Shown here: positions 1 through 11,135 of the stretch, in pieces
Position numbering within the stretch: the first letter of the stretch is position 1
Layout: every line of letters starts with the position of its first letter
Notes under the pieces: model-generated
What the model was told of the DNA's origin: nothing
Database searches by the model: none
What the model saw: only the letters and a program-made list of their open reading frames with translations
Made by a program: the position numbers and the translations under genes
Source of the DNA: Avena insularis
Lineage: Eukaryota > Streptophyta > Magnoliopsida > Poales > Poaceae
DNA: 64,000 nt
Direction of reading: 5' to 3'
Assembly: GCA_023614405.1 (NCBI GenBank)
Contig: CM042691.1
Span: 176,610,927-176,674,926, forward strand

Positions 1-34
1 ATCTGTTATTTCGAGCCTACCCTCTAATTTCATT

Positions 35-540
35 CTAGAATCGCCACTGTCCGTCTCGATATGCCACCATCATAGGCTTCCACGCGTTCCAGGTGCCAGC
101 CACATGCTGGGCAACCAAGTCAGAATCTCCATAGAAAAGTATGCGCTTGATGCCAATATCCTTAGCTAAGCGAAGTCCGTGAATGAGTGCTTCATATTCC
201 GCCATGTTGTTTGTAACCACAAAGTGAATTTGCAAGACATAGTGCAGTTTTTCTCCTGTTGGTGACTGTAACAGTACACCAGCCCCCGAGCCATTGAGTA
301 GCTTTGATCCGTCAAAGTGCATCACCCAATATTCTGGTTCTGGTACAGGAGTATCATCTAGCATCTCCGTCCAATATACAATGAAATCCGCCAAGGCTTG
401 TGACTTGATAGCGTCACATCTCAATGCCCCACTTCGCCACCCTTCCTGTAGCATCACTAATGTTGATGATGTCAGACAGTGGAGTCTTGCTCACTACTGT
501 GATTGGATGCTCCTAGAAGTAGTGCCTTAGCTTCTGAGAA
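35..540 (-). pseudogene. Second (archaeal-type, aRNH) RNase H domain of the Tat element
   Basis: A 140-residue open stretch (457-35) carries an RNase H fold signature: FDGS (first Asp), then NNMAEYEALIHGL (Glu), then GDSDLV (Asp). In Tat elements this extra RNase H lies between the ordinary RNase H and integrase. Upstream to about 540 the frame continues as the usual linker that precedes the domain. The catalytic acidic residues are visible, but the domain sits in a dead polyprotein and its right-hand (integrase) side lies outside the window. Confidence is good for RNase H and moderate for the aRNH subtype. Confidence 0.75.
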
Positions 541-599
541 GCAAGGAACACTCCATAAGCTAGCTTCTGGTAGTGCGGGTAACGCTGCTTCGACTATGT

Positions 600-1560
600 C
601 AAGACCTCGCTTACATAGTAAACTGGTCATTGTACTCTGTACTCATGCGTTGGTTCCTTCCGCTCCACCATGACAACTATGCTGATAACCCGGTTGGTGG
701 CCGCCATGTAAATCAACATAGGCTCCATTGACTCAGGTGCTGCTAATATAGGGGAAGAAGAAAGTATCCTTTTTAGATCCTTAAGCGCAGTTTCTGCCTC
801 ATCTATCCATACAAATTTGTCCTCCTTCTTCAGCAACTTGTATAGCGGCAAAGCCTTTTCTCCAAGTCGGCTGACAAACCGGCTTACTGCTGCAACTTAG
901 CATGTGAGCCGTTGGATGTCCTTCAGGCATGCTAGACGATTGATGTTGAGGATGGCCTTGATATTCTCCGAGTTAACCTCGATTCCTCGCTGGGAAAGAT
1001 GAAGCCCAATAGTTTGCTAGCTAGAACCCCGAAGACACACTTCTTGGGGTTAAGCATCATGTTGTACTTTCAGAGGTTATCAAAGGTTTCCTTTAAGTCG
1101 GCGATTAAGTCATTTGACTTTTTTGACATCACCACGATATTCTCCACATATGCGTGAACGTTCCGACCAATTTTGTCATGTAGGCAATGTTGCATAGTCC
1201 ACTGGTATGTAGCACCTGTGTTTTCAGCCCAAAGGCCATCGTGAAATAGAAAAACTTGCCATAAGGTGTGGTGAATGAAGTGGCCAATTGGTCCAACATC
1301 CTCATCTTGATTTGGTGGTATCCTAAATATGCATCTAAAAAACATGGAATTTCCGATCCAGCCATCGAGTCAATGACTTGGTTAATGCGACGAAAAGAAA
1401 ATAGATCCTTCGGACATGCTATGTTCAAGACGGTGTAATCAACGCACATTCTTAATTCTTTGGTTCCCTTTTTGGGCACAAGTACAGGATTATCCACCCA
1501 TTGGGTGTGAAGGACTTCTTGGATAAAGCTAGCCTTAAGTAACCTAGCTATCTCTTTGCC
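600..1560 (-). pseudogene. Tat reverse transcriptase / first RNase H remnant
   Basis: Two overlapping open frames (1497-1129 and 1345-1070) contain RT motifs: NPVLVPKK, LRMCVDYTVLN, CFLDAYLGYHQIKM and TTPYGKFFYFTMAFGLK. A frameshift near 1220 separates them. The catalytic YVDD box has become YVEN (HAYVENIVVMSKK), so both catalytic aspartates are lost. At 851-627 the connection/RNase H start is recognisable (KLLKKEDKFVW, then LIYMAATNRVISIVVMVERK). Several stops fall between the pieces. The enzyme would have copied element RNA to DNA; this copy cannot. Confidence 0.82.
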
Positions 1561-1968
1561 AATGGCGCGTCTCTTCTTGTCCCTGAAGTGTCATAGAGGT
1601 TGTTTAACCGGTTTGCATTTTGGATCAATATTCAAGCTGTGCTCGGCAAGTTTCCTAGGTACACCTTTCATGTCAGCAGGTTGCCAGGCAAAGATGTCCC
1701 TATTCTCACTAAGGAACTCGACGAGCGTGCTTTCCTATTTGCAATCCAAGTTCGTCACAATGGTGGTGCCCTTGGAGGCATTGCCTACCACAAGTTCCAC
1801 CGACTTGGTCTCGATGGCGGCCTTGAAGGCAAGATCGGAATCATAAATCTGTTTCTTCGATGACGGCATCTCCGAAGTGTTGACCTTGCTCTAGATCTCC
1901 TTGAATTCTTCATTGTAGAGGACAGCTTCTGCAAAGGATGCTTCTCCAATCTTGCAGTCCCTTGCCTT

Positions 1969-2466
1969 TCAAAAGCTTCCGGATACAGTGATGACACTGT
2001 TTGGTCCGGGTATCTTGAGCTTGTTATAGACAAAGCATGTCTTGGACATGAAGGAGTGGAAGATGTCACGTCTGAATATGACGTGGTACACGCTCTTGAA
2101 GGGGACCACTTCAAAGGTCATGCATTCTTGGCGGTAATTGTTGACACCACAAAAAGCGACTGGAAGGGTAATGCACCCAAGGGACCAAGCCTCCTGGACA
2201 GGAACTACGCCATGAAACATGGTGCTAGTCCGCCTTAGGTTGGTCTCTGTCAAGTTCATCTGATGCAGTGTATCCAGGTACAGGATGTTGATACTGCTTC
2301 CACTATCCACCATGCACTTGGTGAACTCGTAGCCATCAGTCAGGGGGTTGATGACCATGGCATACTGGTTTTCTGTTGGAACAAGGTCGAGATGATCCTT
2401 CTTGTCCCATGTGATTGGAACTTCTGACCAGCGCAGGAACTGGGGAACTAGGGGTAGGGTGGCCAT
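1969..2466 (-). pseudogene. Tat aspartic protease segment
   Basis: A 165-residue open frame contains the retroviral-type protease signature MVDSGSSINILY (Asp-Ser-Gly), followed by the family-typical FHGVVP and SLGCITLPVAF and an altered flap/C-terminal region (VIFRRDIFHSFMS, where relatives have a G-R-P motif). The protease would process Gag-Pol in the virus-like particle. It lies directly downstream of the gag C-terminal basic/acidic tail (frame to 2475) and upstream of RT. The loss of the ILGRP-like motif and the stop at the end suggest it is inactive. Confidence 0.8.
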
Positions 2467-2474
2467 CAGTATCC

Positions 2475-4251
2475 TTAGAGAGGTCTTCTATGCAAAGACA
2501 GTTGGGGTGCCAAGTAAAGTGTGGTAGACGGGGGCCTTCTTCTTGAAGGGGTTCTTACCTTTGCCATCGCCCTTCTCGGCATGCTTGGGGTCAACATCCT
2601 CGTCCATGTCATTTGAATCCTTAGACTCCTCCTCCTCCTTCTTCCCCTTGCCCTTGCCTCGCGGTCGGTTCTTCCACCTTCGCTTGTAGCCGGACTCTGG
2701 GTATTCCTTGAGATCGTTGACGAACTTGCAATGGAGGTTGGTATGAGTAGCCTTTCCATTGGCATCGAGGTGTACAAGGCACGACATATCATGGTACTCG
2801 TCATATGTTTGGGGAATGTGGGGCCCTGCCGGGGTAGTTTCACTACTGCGCTGCTGCTCACGACCAGCCCCCGGCCTCGTCCACGCTGTCCGCCATCACC
2901 CCTACCTGCAAAAGTCATGGAGACCATGTCGTAAGCTGGCTTTTCTTTTGGCGAATTCTTCCACTTAGTGTTGTTGTTCCTCTTGGCTAGGGTTGCAATG
3001 GAAATTGCCGGCAAGGAGCCGCGAGCATCATCATCGGCAACCGCGAACTCACTGGCCAAGGAGATCATATGATTGATATCTAGCTTGTGATTGTCTTGTA
3101 GACGCTTCAACTTATGCCGGAGCAAGGTGTCCTTTTCTAAAACATCAATGTAGGCAGCCATAGCGGTCCGATCGTGCACTCATGTGCAGGAAATTTACAT
3201 ATCTGGCCAGCGGGAGAGTTAGGCTCAAGATGTCTTGTCCTTTTCCCGGACACACCACTGTAGATCGCTGATAGTGCAAGGATGTTTGTACGTACCCTCG
3301 AAATTCTTGGTGAACGCTTCTTGAATATCCAACCAATTGCATATGGACTTCTCTAGCAAGTTGTCGATCCATTGGCGGGTCGTGCCTGTCAAAATCAGTG
3401 AGAGGTACTTGATGGCAACGTTTGGGTTTCCCCCGGTGATCTCGACCGTGTTTCCATAGTCCTGCAACCACGTAGCTAGCTTGGCGGTGCCGTCATAAGG
3501 CTTGATCGTCTTTTCAATCCGGAAACCCTTTGGGTAAGTTGCGGTCCGTATCATAGGGCCAAAGCAACATGGTCCTAAGTACTGTCCTTCTCGGGCCTCC
3601 TGAATTTTGTCCAAGCATGAACGTGCATATTATAGCTCCGGGCTTGCTTCTCTCTTGTCGGCATGATGAGAAGGGCTGCATGAACGACGCGGTCCTTCTC
3701 CACCATGGTGGCTGCTAGGGGGCGACGGAGCCATAGGTGGGGCGGGTTAGCCTTCTTGTTATTTCCATCCTGCGACTCCTAGCATCCGTCAGGGTTGCTT
3801 CTCGGATGCGGAGGGTCATGGTACGACCTGCTCCTATGCATGTGGTTGCCACTACGCTCTTCGTCATGGTGAGGCTGCTCCGCATTGTCGCGAATGACGA
3901 TGCCGCCCTGGGGACGTCTAGGAGGAGGCATGCATGTATGATGGTGAGGTTTTGGGTCTTCATGATGCCGGGAAGATTGGGACGATGGTGGCGAGCGAGG
4001 AGGGTGAGCCTTGCCTCCGTGGTCAGAAGATATGGGGATAGCATCATCCCTACGGCGTGCGTCCCTTTGTCTTTGTTCAGATGACCCATTTGAGATCCGG
4101 CATCGTGAGGAGATCTTGCCCTAGGCTGCTTGCGCGCGCTAGACTGACAATATGCAGGGTCAGACTTGAGCCTCTAAGAGGTGGTCTTTTCTTGCTGTTT
4201 GAACGCCTTGGCGACGAGATCATAGACCCGTTCCACAGTTTCGGGTGACAT
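2475..4251 (-). pseudogene. Tat gag (capsid/nucleocapsid), frameshifted
   Basis: The likely start is the ATG at 4251-4249, followed by a frame reading MSPETVERVYDLVAKAF. The retrotransposon gag domain is clear at 3614-3225: IKPYDGTAKLATWLQDYG, then SLILTGTTRQWIDNL and WLDIQEAFTKNFEGTYK. It continues in another frame at 3179-2900 (LRHKLKRLQDNHKLDINHMI, ASEFAVADDDARG). The nucleocapsid end at 2787-2488 is a highly charged Lys/Glu/Asp tail after one Cys/His-like stretch. At least four frame changes are needed to follow the protein. The N-terminal part (4089-3715) is an arginine-rich stretch whose frame is uncertain. Confidence 0.75.
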
Positions 4252-4261
4252 ATTATACCTT

Positions 4262-6781
4262 GCAACTCCCACTGCCCCTCCTATTTTGGATTCCTAAATT
4301 GCCCTGGGTAAAAATAACAAAAACAATAGATTTATGCACTTATTAATTTCTCTAGGTCAAACCAAAGATGGTTTTGACAAATTTCCAACTCTCTTTACAT
4401 CTACATACCCATACATATCAAAACCCAGGATCCCAAAATTTATTTACCTCTCTTTGTATTTTGGTGAATTAATATTTTTGTGCATAGGTAATTCATCAAT
4501 AAATTCATATCATTAGTTATGTAAATCAAAAAGGGTGATTCCAATTTTTACAGAAAGATATTTCAAATTCCTAACATGTATCTTCGGACTCACATCAAAA
4601 TCCCTTACAAATTTAACCCGGTAAAAAATTCAAATATCATCCAAAACTGACATTGGGATTTTCCTGAGGGCATTATGGTAATTGTTTTGAGGTGATTCCA
4701 ACTCTCGGTGAATTAGTCCATCAAATACTATCTAATCACCCAAGTAAATAATTTTTGGAACTCCACAAACAATTCTGGTGAATTATTTCCTAAAAATAGA
4801 GTTTCTTTCACTATAAATCTATAGTTATTGATAAAATAGTGAAACCACTTTTGTTGGTTTCATTTTATCAATATCTATCTGATGATATCATTTTTATATA
4901 ATGGTATCATACAGAACATGTCCTTGGCCAAAAACTCTCCCCTTAGTTATTCCTAGACTATAAATCCAAAGGGATCATCTTCCCATTTCCTCCAAATCTT
5001 TTACCAATCTCAAAAAGGCAATTATCCAGCACCCTACTGTTTTATATCATGTGATTATCCTTTGATTGTTGTATGATTTGATGTTTGTATGCCTTGTATT
5101 GATGGTGGTGTTTTTTGTGTGCATGGATGATTCGTTAACGACAATAGTTGGATTGTGTGCCGTCGAGAAGAAGGAAGCCTCGAAGCATTATTATTGCTAT
5201 CATTATTATCATCGGTATTCTGGATTTCTAACAAAGTCAAGAGACATCTCATTGGTCACAGGCAAGCCACTTTCTCGCTCATAAGCCCCTGCCCTACTGT
5301 TTTTACTATGCATGTTTTATCCGCTATATTATATAAAGTGCATCGTTCTATTGTGAAATGTTTAATAACTGGTAGCGGCTTGGCTCCTCCAGGTCATTAC
5401 ATGTTTTGTACTACTTGTACAATACCCTTGATGACACCTACTTTCCTCTAGTATGATAGATGGTGTATAACACCATGCCCCTTTGGAAACCCCGTTTTAG
5501 CCGAAGCAAAACTAAGGGATGGGAAGACCTAGAAAAAGGCTTACAAAAATGTTTTATGAGAAAACCTTGGTGAGGCTTGGCCTACCAAGTGGATTAGAAA
5601 ATGAGAAAGGTTTTGTTTTGCAAAATGGTTGGAGGAATGATGGAGGAAAAATGTTTACGAAAACACGCCGGGCTGGCCAGTTTTGAAGCTAGAACAATTA
5701 ACCCGTGCAACCACATTACTCTGGAATGGGACGGGGCTAGGCTAGAAGTTTGTCTAATATGGTATAGGTTCCTCGAACTACTACAGGGGCAAACAATCCC
5801 TAGAGGGTGGGCCTTCTCCGACCAATGGTCCATGCGTAGCATCGACCGGGAGAAGGAACAAAGGGTCTGCGGGCCTCCACGCGATACTATGAGCCCCTTC
5901 CTGAAAGAACCCACCCGTCGCGGTGCAAAATGCTCTCCGGTTGGCTTCGTAACTATGTAGGGAATCCCGGTTTTGAGGGTATTAACATCATAGGGTAGGC
6001 ACTTGTATCAGAGCGGGCATCCGGAAGGTCTTGACCGGTTATTCGACCCACGACCGGTGTAGATCAGGGACGGGTAATCGGATGGTGTCGGTACACTATA
6101 CAACCTCTATAGAGTGTAAATCTATTCGAAGAGCCGAGTCCTCGGTCATGGACGGTTGTGCTGGCGGCTGTACAGCGGTGATGGTTTTGTTTTCAAAAAG
6201 GACTTCAGAAAAGCAATGGCTTGGAAATGTTTTGACCATGAGATGGTTGGAAAAAGGAGGAAGGAGTTTGGTCATGAGATGACCGGAGGAAAAACAAATG
6301 GGTGACCCAATCCTGGTGTTTTCTTAAAACTTTTCAAAAAGGTTTCCAAATTGTTTTACAAAAGTTTTTCAATAAAGATATAGAGATATGCTATATCTAC
6401 AAGAGAAGCTAGTTTATAAAAGAACCTCTCATGGAGCCATCCTACTACAGCCATATTGCATATCAATTATTATTCTTCTCTTAAGGTGGTATGCGAGTAC
6501 ATTCAAAGTACTCACCGGCATTGTCTTGGCTATTTACTTGGCTAGACTTTTCAGAAGCAAGAGGAACGATGGAGGTTGCTGACGTATATGTGAGCTAGGC
6601 CGTCTTCCTAGTCATTTGCATGTAGGTTAAGGCACGACATGGGCTCTGCGCTTGAAGACTTCCGCTATTTGTGTTGTAATCGTCATAAGGGCCACATTGT
6701 TAGTATTGTAATCGTTACTTTATGGATGATGTAATGATACTGGTTGGTTATGCTCACGGCTCACTGATCATGGGACACTCT
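4262..6781 (+). mobile_element. Fragment of a long Ty3/gypsy LTR (3' part), plus orientation
   Basis: AT-rich sequence up to about 5050, then a stretch (5460-6781) clearly related to the reverse complement of 51,435-52,805 and more distantly to the ends of the LTRs at 11,136-14,456 and 39,319-43,302. Shared landmarks are 'GAGCCG..TCCTCGGTCATGGACGG' near 6130, the 'AGTACTCACCGGCATTGTC' block near 6505, and 'ATGTAATGATACT..GGTTATGCTCACG' near 6730. The left side is replaced by the Tat element and the right side breaks at about 6781, before the CA end seen in the other copy. Open frames here (for example 6031-6282) are LTR sequence, not genes. Confidence 0.7.
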
Positions 6782-6782
6782 C

Positions 6783-8160
6783 CTTCTTCATTTCCAAACT
6801 GTAGTGTTAGTTTAGCCCCCTTGACATCTATGATTGCCGCTACAGTTGCTAAGAATGGTCTTCCAAGGATGACAACTTCACTGTTATCTTCCATTTCCAG
6901 AACAACAAAATCCATAGGGTATGCAAACTTACCAATTAGAACACGAATATCAGGAACAATTCCTACTGGTTTCCTAATGGTTCTATCAGCAAGCTATAAA
7001 GTTATATTTTTTCACCTTAATTCACCCAATTGGAGTACTAACTAAACTGTCATTGGTAAAACACTAACACTAGAACTCAAATCACAAAGTGTAGTGAATT
7101 CCTTTGGTCCAACTGAATAAGGGATGCAAAAACTTCATGATGCTCCAAGTTTCTTAGGTAGTTTGTTCTGAATAATAGCACTATAAATCTTTGTCAAAGA
7201 GACTATTCCAGGTTCTTAAATAGTTCTATTCTTGGATAACAATTCTTTGAAGAACTTTGCATATAACATAATGTGCAAGACAACATCCAGAATAGGAATG
7301 GTATTCTCGACAGATTTCATAGTTTCTAAGAACTTGGAGAACTGCTTGTCCTATTTTGATTTTTCAATTCTATCTAGAAAGGGGACCTTGCAGGAGACAG
7401 CAGATTCTGAACTTTTTTCATCAACCACATCCTTTGGTTCTTCCCTTTTATCACTTACAACAGGATAGTCTCCTTCTTTGGCATTCACTGTGTTGTTTTT
7501 TGTGTCCTTTATGTTTTGTGTTTCAGACATCTCTGTCCTCTTAGATCTGAAGGCTGGTGGTACATAGGTTCTGCTGGGAGTAGGCAATAAGGGTCCAGAA
7601 TTTCTTCATGATCTCATTACCACTTCTTCAGAAGTACCAATGGCTCCACAATGTGCCTCGGGGTTGGCAACAGGCTATGCAGGCATCTTCTGTTCTATTT
7701 TCTCTTACTTATTCTACATCAAGTAGTCAAACTTACTTCCCTAGTCCTTAATTGAATTTTCAAAGTCATCATCACTTCTACTTGCATTTTTAACATCTCC
7801 TCAACTCTAGTTGTTTGAGACTGCTGAGATGTTTCAGACCTATTATTGCCAGGATTCTGAAATTTGTTGTGTTTGAAATTCTGCCCATGGCTTGCTACAA
7901 GTGTATGGTTAAGCTGATTGGTCTTATAAGACAGATTAGGATGGTTTTTACAAGAAGGGTTGTATCCTGAAGAATATGAACCTTGATTCTAAGCATAACT
8001 AACTTCTGAAACTGATGAGCCAACATTTGAATACAGAGTATATTCAGCAGATGTATTTCCTGATTCACCACAAACATCACAAGATACTGACATAGATGAT
8101 ATGTCGGAAACGTATCTATAATTTTTGATGCTCCATGCTTGTTTTGTATCAACTTTGCTA
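6783..8160 (-). pseudogene. Athila/Tat-like gypsy gag C-terminus and protease remnant
   Basis: On the minus strand, 8160-7860 gives a decayed Cys-rich stretch (CDVCGESG) followed by NPSCKNHPNLSYK, a hallmark of Athila-type Gag. At 7587-7351 comes a proline/lysine-rich linker ending in VPFLDRIEKSK. At 7200-6783 the protease reads FTTLCDLSSSVSVLP, then ADRTIRKPVGIVPDIRVLIG and VVILGRPFLATVAAIIDVK. The usual catalytic D-L-G-A triad region has become DLSSS. There are stops and frameshifts throughout. The fragment abuts the LTR fragment at 6781 and has neither RT nor LTRs of its own here. Confidence 0.75.
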
Positions 8161-8457
8161 TGTTTTGTCTACACTTTGAGGTATTTTTATATGACTTTCT
8201 GGTACTAACCTATTAACAAGACTAGCACAAATGCCCATGCGTTGCATCGGGAGAGAAAAACTACAACTATACATGTTCTTCCCCGAGTAAGTTTACACCA
8301 CGTGTGATGGCCGCCAGCCACGCGGAGCTGAGATGATAGTGCATAGCCATCGCAGGGAGCTCAAAAGCTATTGTTGGCATCGCTATTGGCCCTCTCCTTG
8401 ATGACCTTTGGATCGTCTAACTCGTGGTCTATCCACTAATGGTTGATGCTTTTTCTT
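8161..8457. other. Short unassigned stretch between repeats
   Basis: No gene is visible. Near 8225 it contains 'AAATGCCCATGCGTTGCATC', a phrase seen at the edges of dispersed grass repeats, and the phrase 'CTTTATTATTAGGTATAGAT' near 10,670 could be the opposite edge of the same unit. This pairing is a guess; no terminal repeats or target duplication were found to prove it. Confidence 0.3.
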
Positions 8458-9545
8458 CGGAAAATGATCACCTTCCCCCGGACGATGATCGTCTGAGTCG
8501 GGTCACGCGTTACGGGACGTAACCCTCCCACCACGCGTCCTGCGGGACCCACCCCACTCTCTGCTTCCTTATCTCTTTCACGGGAGGGAGACCGAGACAT
8601 GACCTCTCTGCTCGGCGTAATCTCTGGCCTCCCCGGGCTCCCTGGCCTCCACTCGCGCCCTCCCCAGCCTCCTCTCCGCTCGGCCTCGCCTGCCAGACCG
8701 ATTCCCGCCCACCATGGAGATCCTCGTGTTTCTCAGATTCCTCGGCCATGGCCATGGCGGTCGTTCAAGAAAGAGGAAGCGTCGACAACCACGACGGTGA
8801 CCTCCATCTTCGCTTCCGCCCCATCTGTGAGGCGCTCCCATCTCGTCATTTGCCCGTGTGTGGTTCTGCAGCACTTGACTCGGTCGCCGGAGCGATCCCT
8901 GTGCCGCTATGCCTAGATGTTGACCACGACTCCTCGGCATCGACTGGAGATGCCGACCTCCCCGGTGGTCGTGGTTGCTACCGACGATCGACGGTGCTCC
9001 TGCCAAAAATGCAGTACGCTGTAATAGCAATAGTGTTGTTGCTACATGTACGTCGACGGATTTTTGCTAGCGACGGTCGGTGTCGTCGCTACCGACGGCC
9101 AATGGATTTGCTACAGTAGTACAAATATTTCGCTACAATCATTCTCCTACTTTTTTTGCTAAGACATCCCCAATGAGGTCTCCGACGAGGTGCCTAGAAA
9201 AGTCTCCGGCGAGGTCTCCGGGCAAGTAGGCTTTTGCTATATTAGAAGAACTTTGTTGCTACAAATGTCTTGTTCTTTTTCTACAATAGTGTCAATTTTT
9301 TTGCTACAAGGTCTCTCGCAAGAGTCAGCAGCGAGTTTTTTTCGGCGAGGTCGGTTTTGCTACATTAGCATATTTTTTTTGCTGCATGGTCTCCGACGAG
9401 GTCTCCGGCGAGGCTTCCTATTTTCTGAAACGAACCGTTTTTTGCTTCGAAAGCATAAACGGGGACATATGCAGCAAAAAAAATGTGTATTTTGCAGCAA
9501 AAGCGGGATTTGGAGCGATTTCGGTGGACACGTGTCGCGCAGGGA
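8458..9545 (-). repeat. Family B repeat ('TGTAGCAAA'-rich), copy B'', inverted relative to B and B'
   Basis: The left part is GC-rich and begins with a 'GAAAATGATCACCTTCCCCC' edge. The right part consists of many 'TTTGCTACA/TTGCTACAA' and 'TCTCCGGCGAGGTCTCC'-like words and ends 'AAGCGGGATTT..GGACACGTG'. Reverse-complemented, this follows the organisation of the two copies at 22,443-23,440 and 23,441-45,712. No transposase frame is visible. The open frames at 9190-9627 and 8578-9030 are low-complexity by-products. The class is unknown; a non-autonomous DNA transposon is the simplest guess. Confidence 0.65.
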
Positions 9546-10690
9546 AGGAGGACGATGTGAACTCTCCATCATCCGGGGATGCCTAGCACTTTCCTTTTTC
9601 TTCTCATCGACATACCAACACAAATGACATAAGTCACCATCCTCACGCGGAATATAAGAGTAGTTGATCAAAGTAGATCCTTTGATCAAACATGCACCTA
9701 GGGTCTAGGCCATCAGCGGTCATTCTGACATTCCATGTGTCTCGCCGCCCTGCTCTTTTCCTCCTATGTGCACAATTATTTTTTTAGAGCTTCCATATAA
9801 AGACAGTTCTAACACCATGGAGTATAGTTGAACGTGATATATAGTTTGGTCTAAACTGTGATTCATGTTGGGTGGCATCCCGCACACTTTGTTCGCTCGC
9901 CGAAACAGATCGACATCTCATAGTGTGCGACGAAACAAATGTGTGTACACCTTGGCTGAATTGATCGAGCGCTATTTTCTTGCACGCCTCCTCTCGAGAA
10001 AGCGAAGGAAGTACTCAATCTTGTGCCTTTGTCTCATGCCTGGCTGGACCGACAGCGGCTGACCATTGGCCTACATCCTCGCTGACCGGACCCTTGTCAT
10101 CAACCAGCTTACGCGGTGGGACACTACATAGAGGCAATGGCGCGCAATCTACGACCGATGTGACGACACATGCACCATCGAGACAAGCGCCTCGGTCTCG
10201 TCCCCATGTGTGCCTTGGCGTGGTCGAAGAAATGCAGGATGGTCGGGTTAGATTAACGCAAAAGAGAGAGATCGTTTATTCAGTGGAAGAAAATTTGAAA
10301 TCGGAGGATGCAATTCGGTATGAACTTCTTCTGGTTCGAGTTTGGAACATGAGGGCCAAGAAGCAGCCAACGAAAAAAATTGGACGGCATAGCTGCCTGC
10401 CATCGATCGCTCTCGCGGTGGTTTGCCGCCTCCGGTCTTTGTCAGGCATGGTTGCGGTACATGCCAGCAGTCAACGGGGTCATGTCGCGCCGGCGGACTC
10501 TCACCTCTATGGGGATGGGGATGTGTCGGGCGTCGGGGCGTCGGACGGACAAAAGGAAAAACTGTACACCCAATGTTTTTAACTTATTGGTGGCATTAGT
10601 GCGTAATATGTGATTTGGTGAAAGGGTAGAACCGTCTAAAAAAGTGTTGGACCGGAAGAAACAATCCGTCCTTTATTATTAGGTATAGAT
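9546..10690. other. No gene recognised; possible old repeat
   Basis: Mixed-composition sequence with short unrelated open frames (for example 9980-10582, 200 codons) that show no recognisable domain, conserved start context or splice structure. The right end 'CTTTATTATTAGGTATAGAT' resembles the edge of a dispersed grass repeat. Nothing further can be supported. Confidence 0.3.
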
Positions 10691-11135
10691 GTCACAGTGC
10701 CAGTTGCTTGTTTTCTTTCTTTATCAAAGTCTATGGTTATGTTCTTTCTATTGGAACCTTTTCCTTCTCGGAAGTTTAACTCTTCTGTGAGTTCTAAGGT
10801 CTCAATCCTTATGAAGACCATCTATCTAACAACTTGAACCATCTCCTTTTGTTTTCTCCATTATCTTGACGTGTTTCACGTTTAATGGCTCTAGAGATGT
10901 TTATGGAACATCTATCCATGAGTTAACCATCAGATACACATTTTGTGGTTCCGTGTCTTTCCCTCTCTTCCTTAGTATGGGAAACAACCTCGAAGGAAAT
11001 GAAGCGCTTCATTCATTCAATAATGGTGGCATGGATCAACCTCTTCGAGAAGATCGTCAAAGTTTAGTGTGACCCTGTTCCTTCTATCTTCCTACTTAGG
11101 AATCTCGGGTCGAGATTCTTTTAAGGGGATAAAAT
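10691..11135 (+). mobile_element. 3' internal remnant and polypurine tract of a Ty3/gypsy element
   Basis: The last 35 bases before the LTR at 11,136 read 'TCGAGATTCTTTTAAGGGG' plus 'ATAAAAT', the polypurine primer arrangement found just upstream of gypsy 3' LTRs in grasses. Upstream, 10,700-11,090 shows no recognisable pol domain on either strand, so the integrase end has been deleted or has decayed. This tract is the reason for calling the following LTR a 3' LTR rather than a solo LTR. Confidence 0.55.

Larger units (their letters stand above)
1..4260 (-). mobile_element. Ty3/gypsy retrotransposon, Tat lineage, decayed, cut by the left window edge
   Basis: Read on the minus strand, the order is gag (about 4251-2475), aspartic protease (2466-1969), reverse transcriptase (about 1560-1070), RNase H remnant (851-627) and a second RNase H-like domain (457-35). 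Integrase would lie left of base 1. The second RNase H after the ordinary one is the hallmark of the plant Tat lineage (RIRE2/RetroSat2-like in grasses). Every domain is broken by stops or frameshifts, so this is a dead copy. Its own 5' LTR is not present: just upstream of the gag start the sequence changes to a plus-strand LTR fragment. The lineage call is from motifs; an exact family name is not possible here. Confidence 0.85.

Noticed and set aside
6031..6282. 83-codon frame also present at 52,237-51,986 (minus)
   Set aside because: Shared because both places are copies of the same LTR. The residue changes show no sign of coding constraint, and it sits in a known LTR region.
9190..9627. 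145-codon frame and its antisense 109-codon frame
   Set aside because: Built from the TTGCTACA / TCTCCGGCGAGG words of family B; low-complexity and without a domain.
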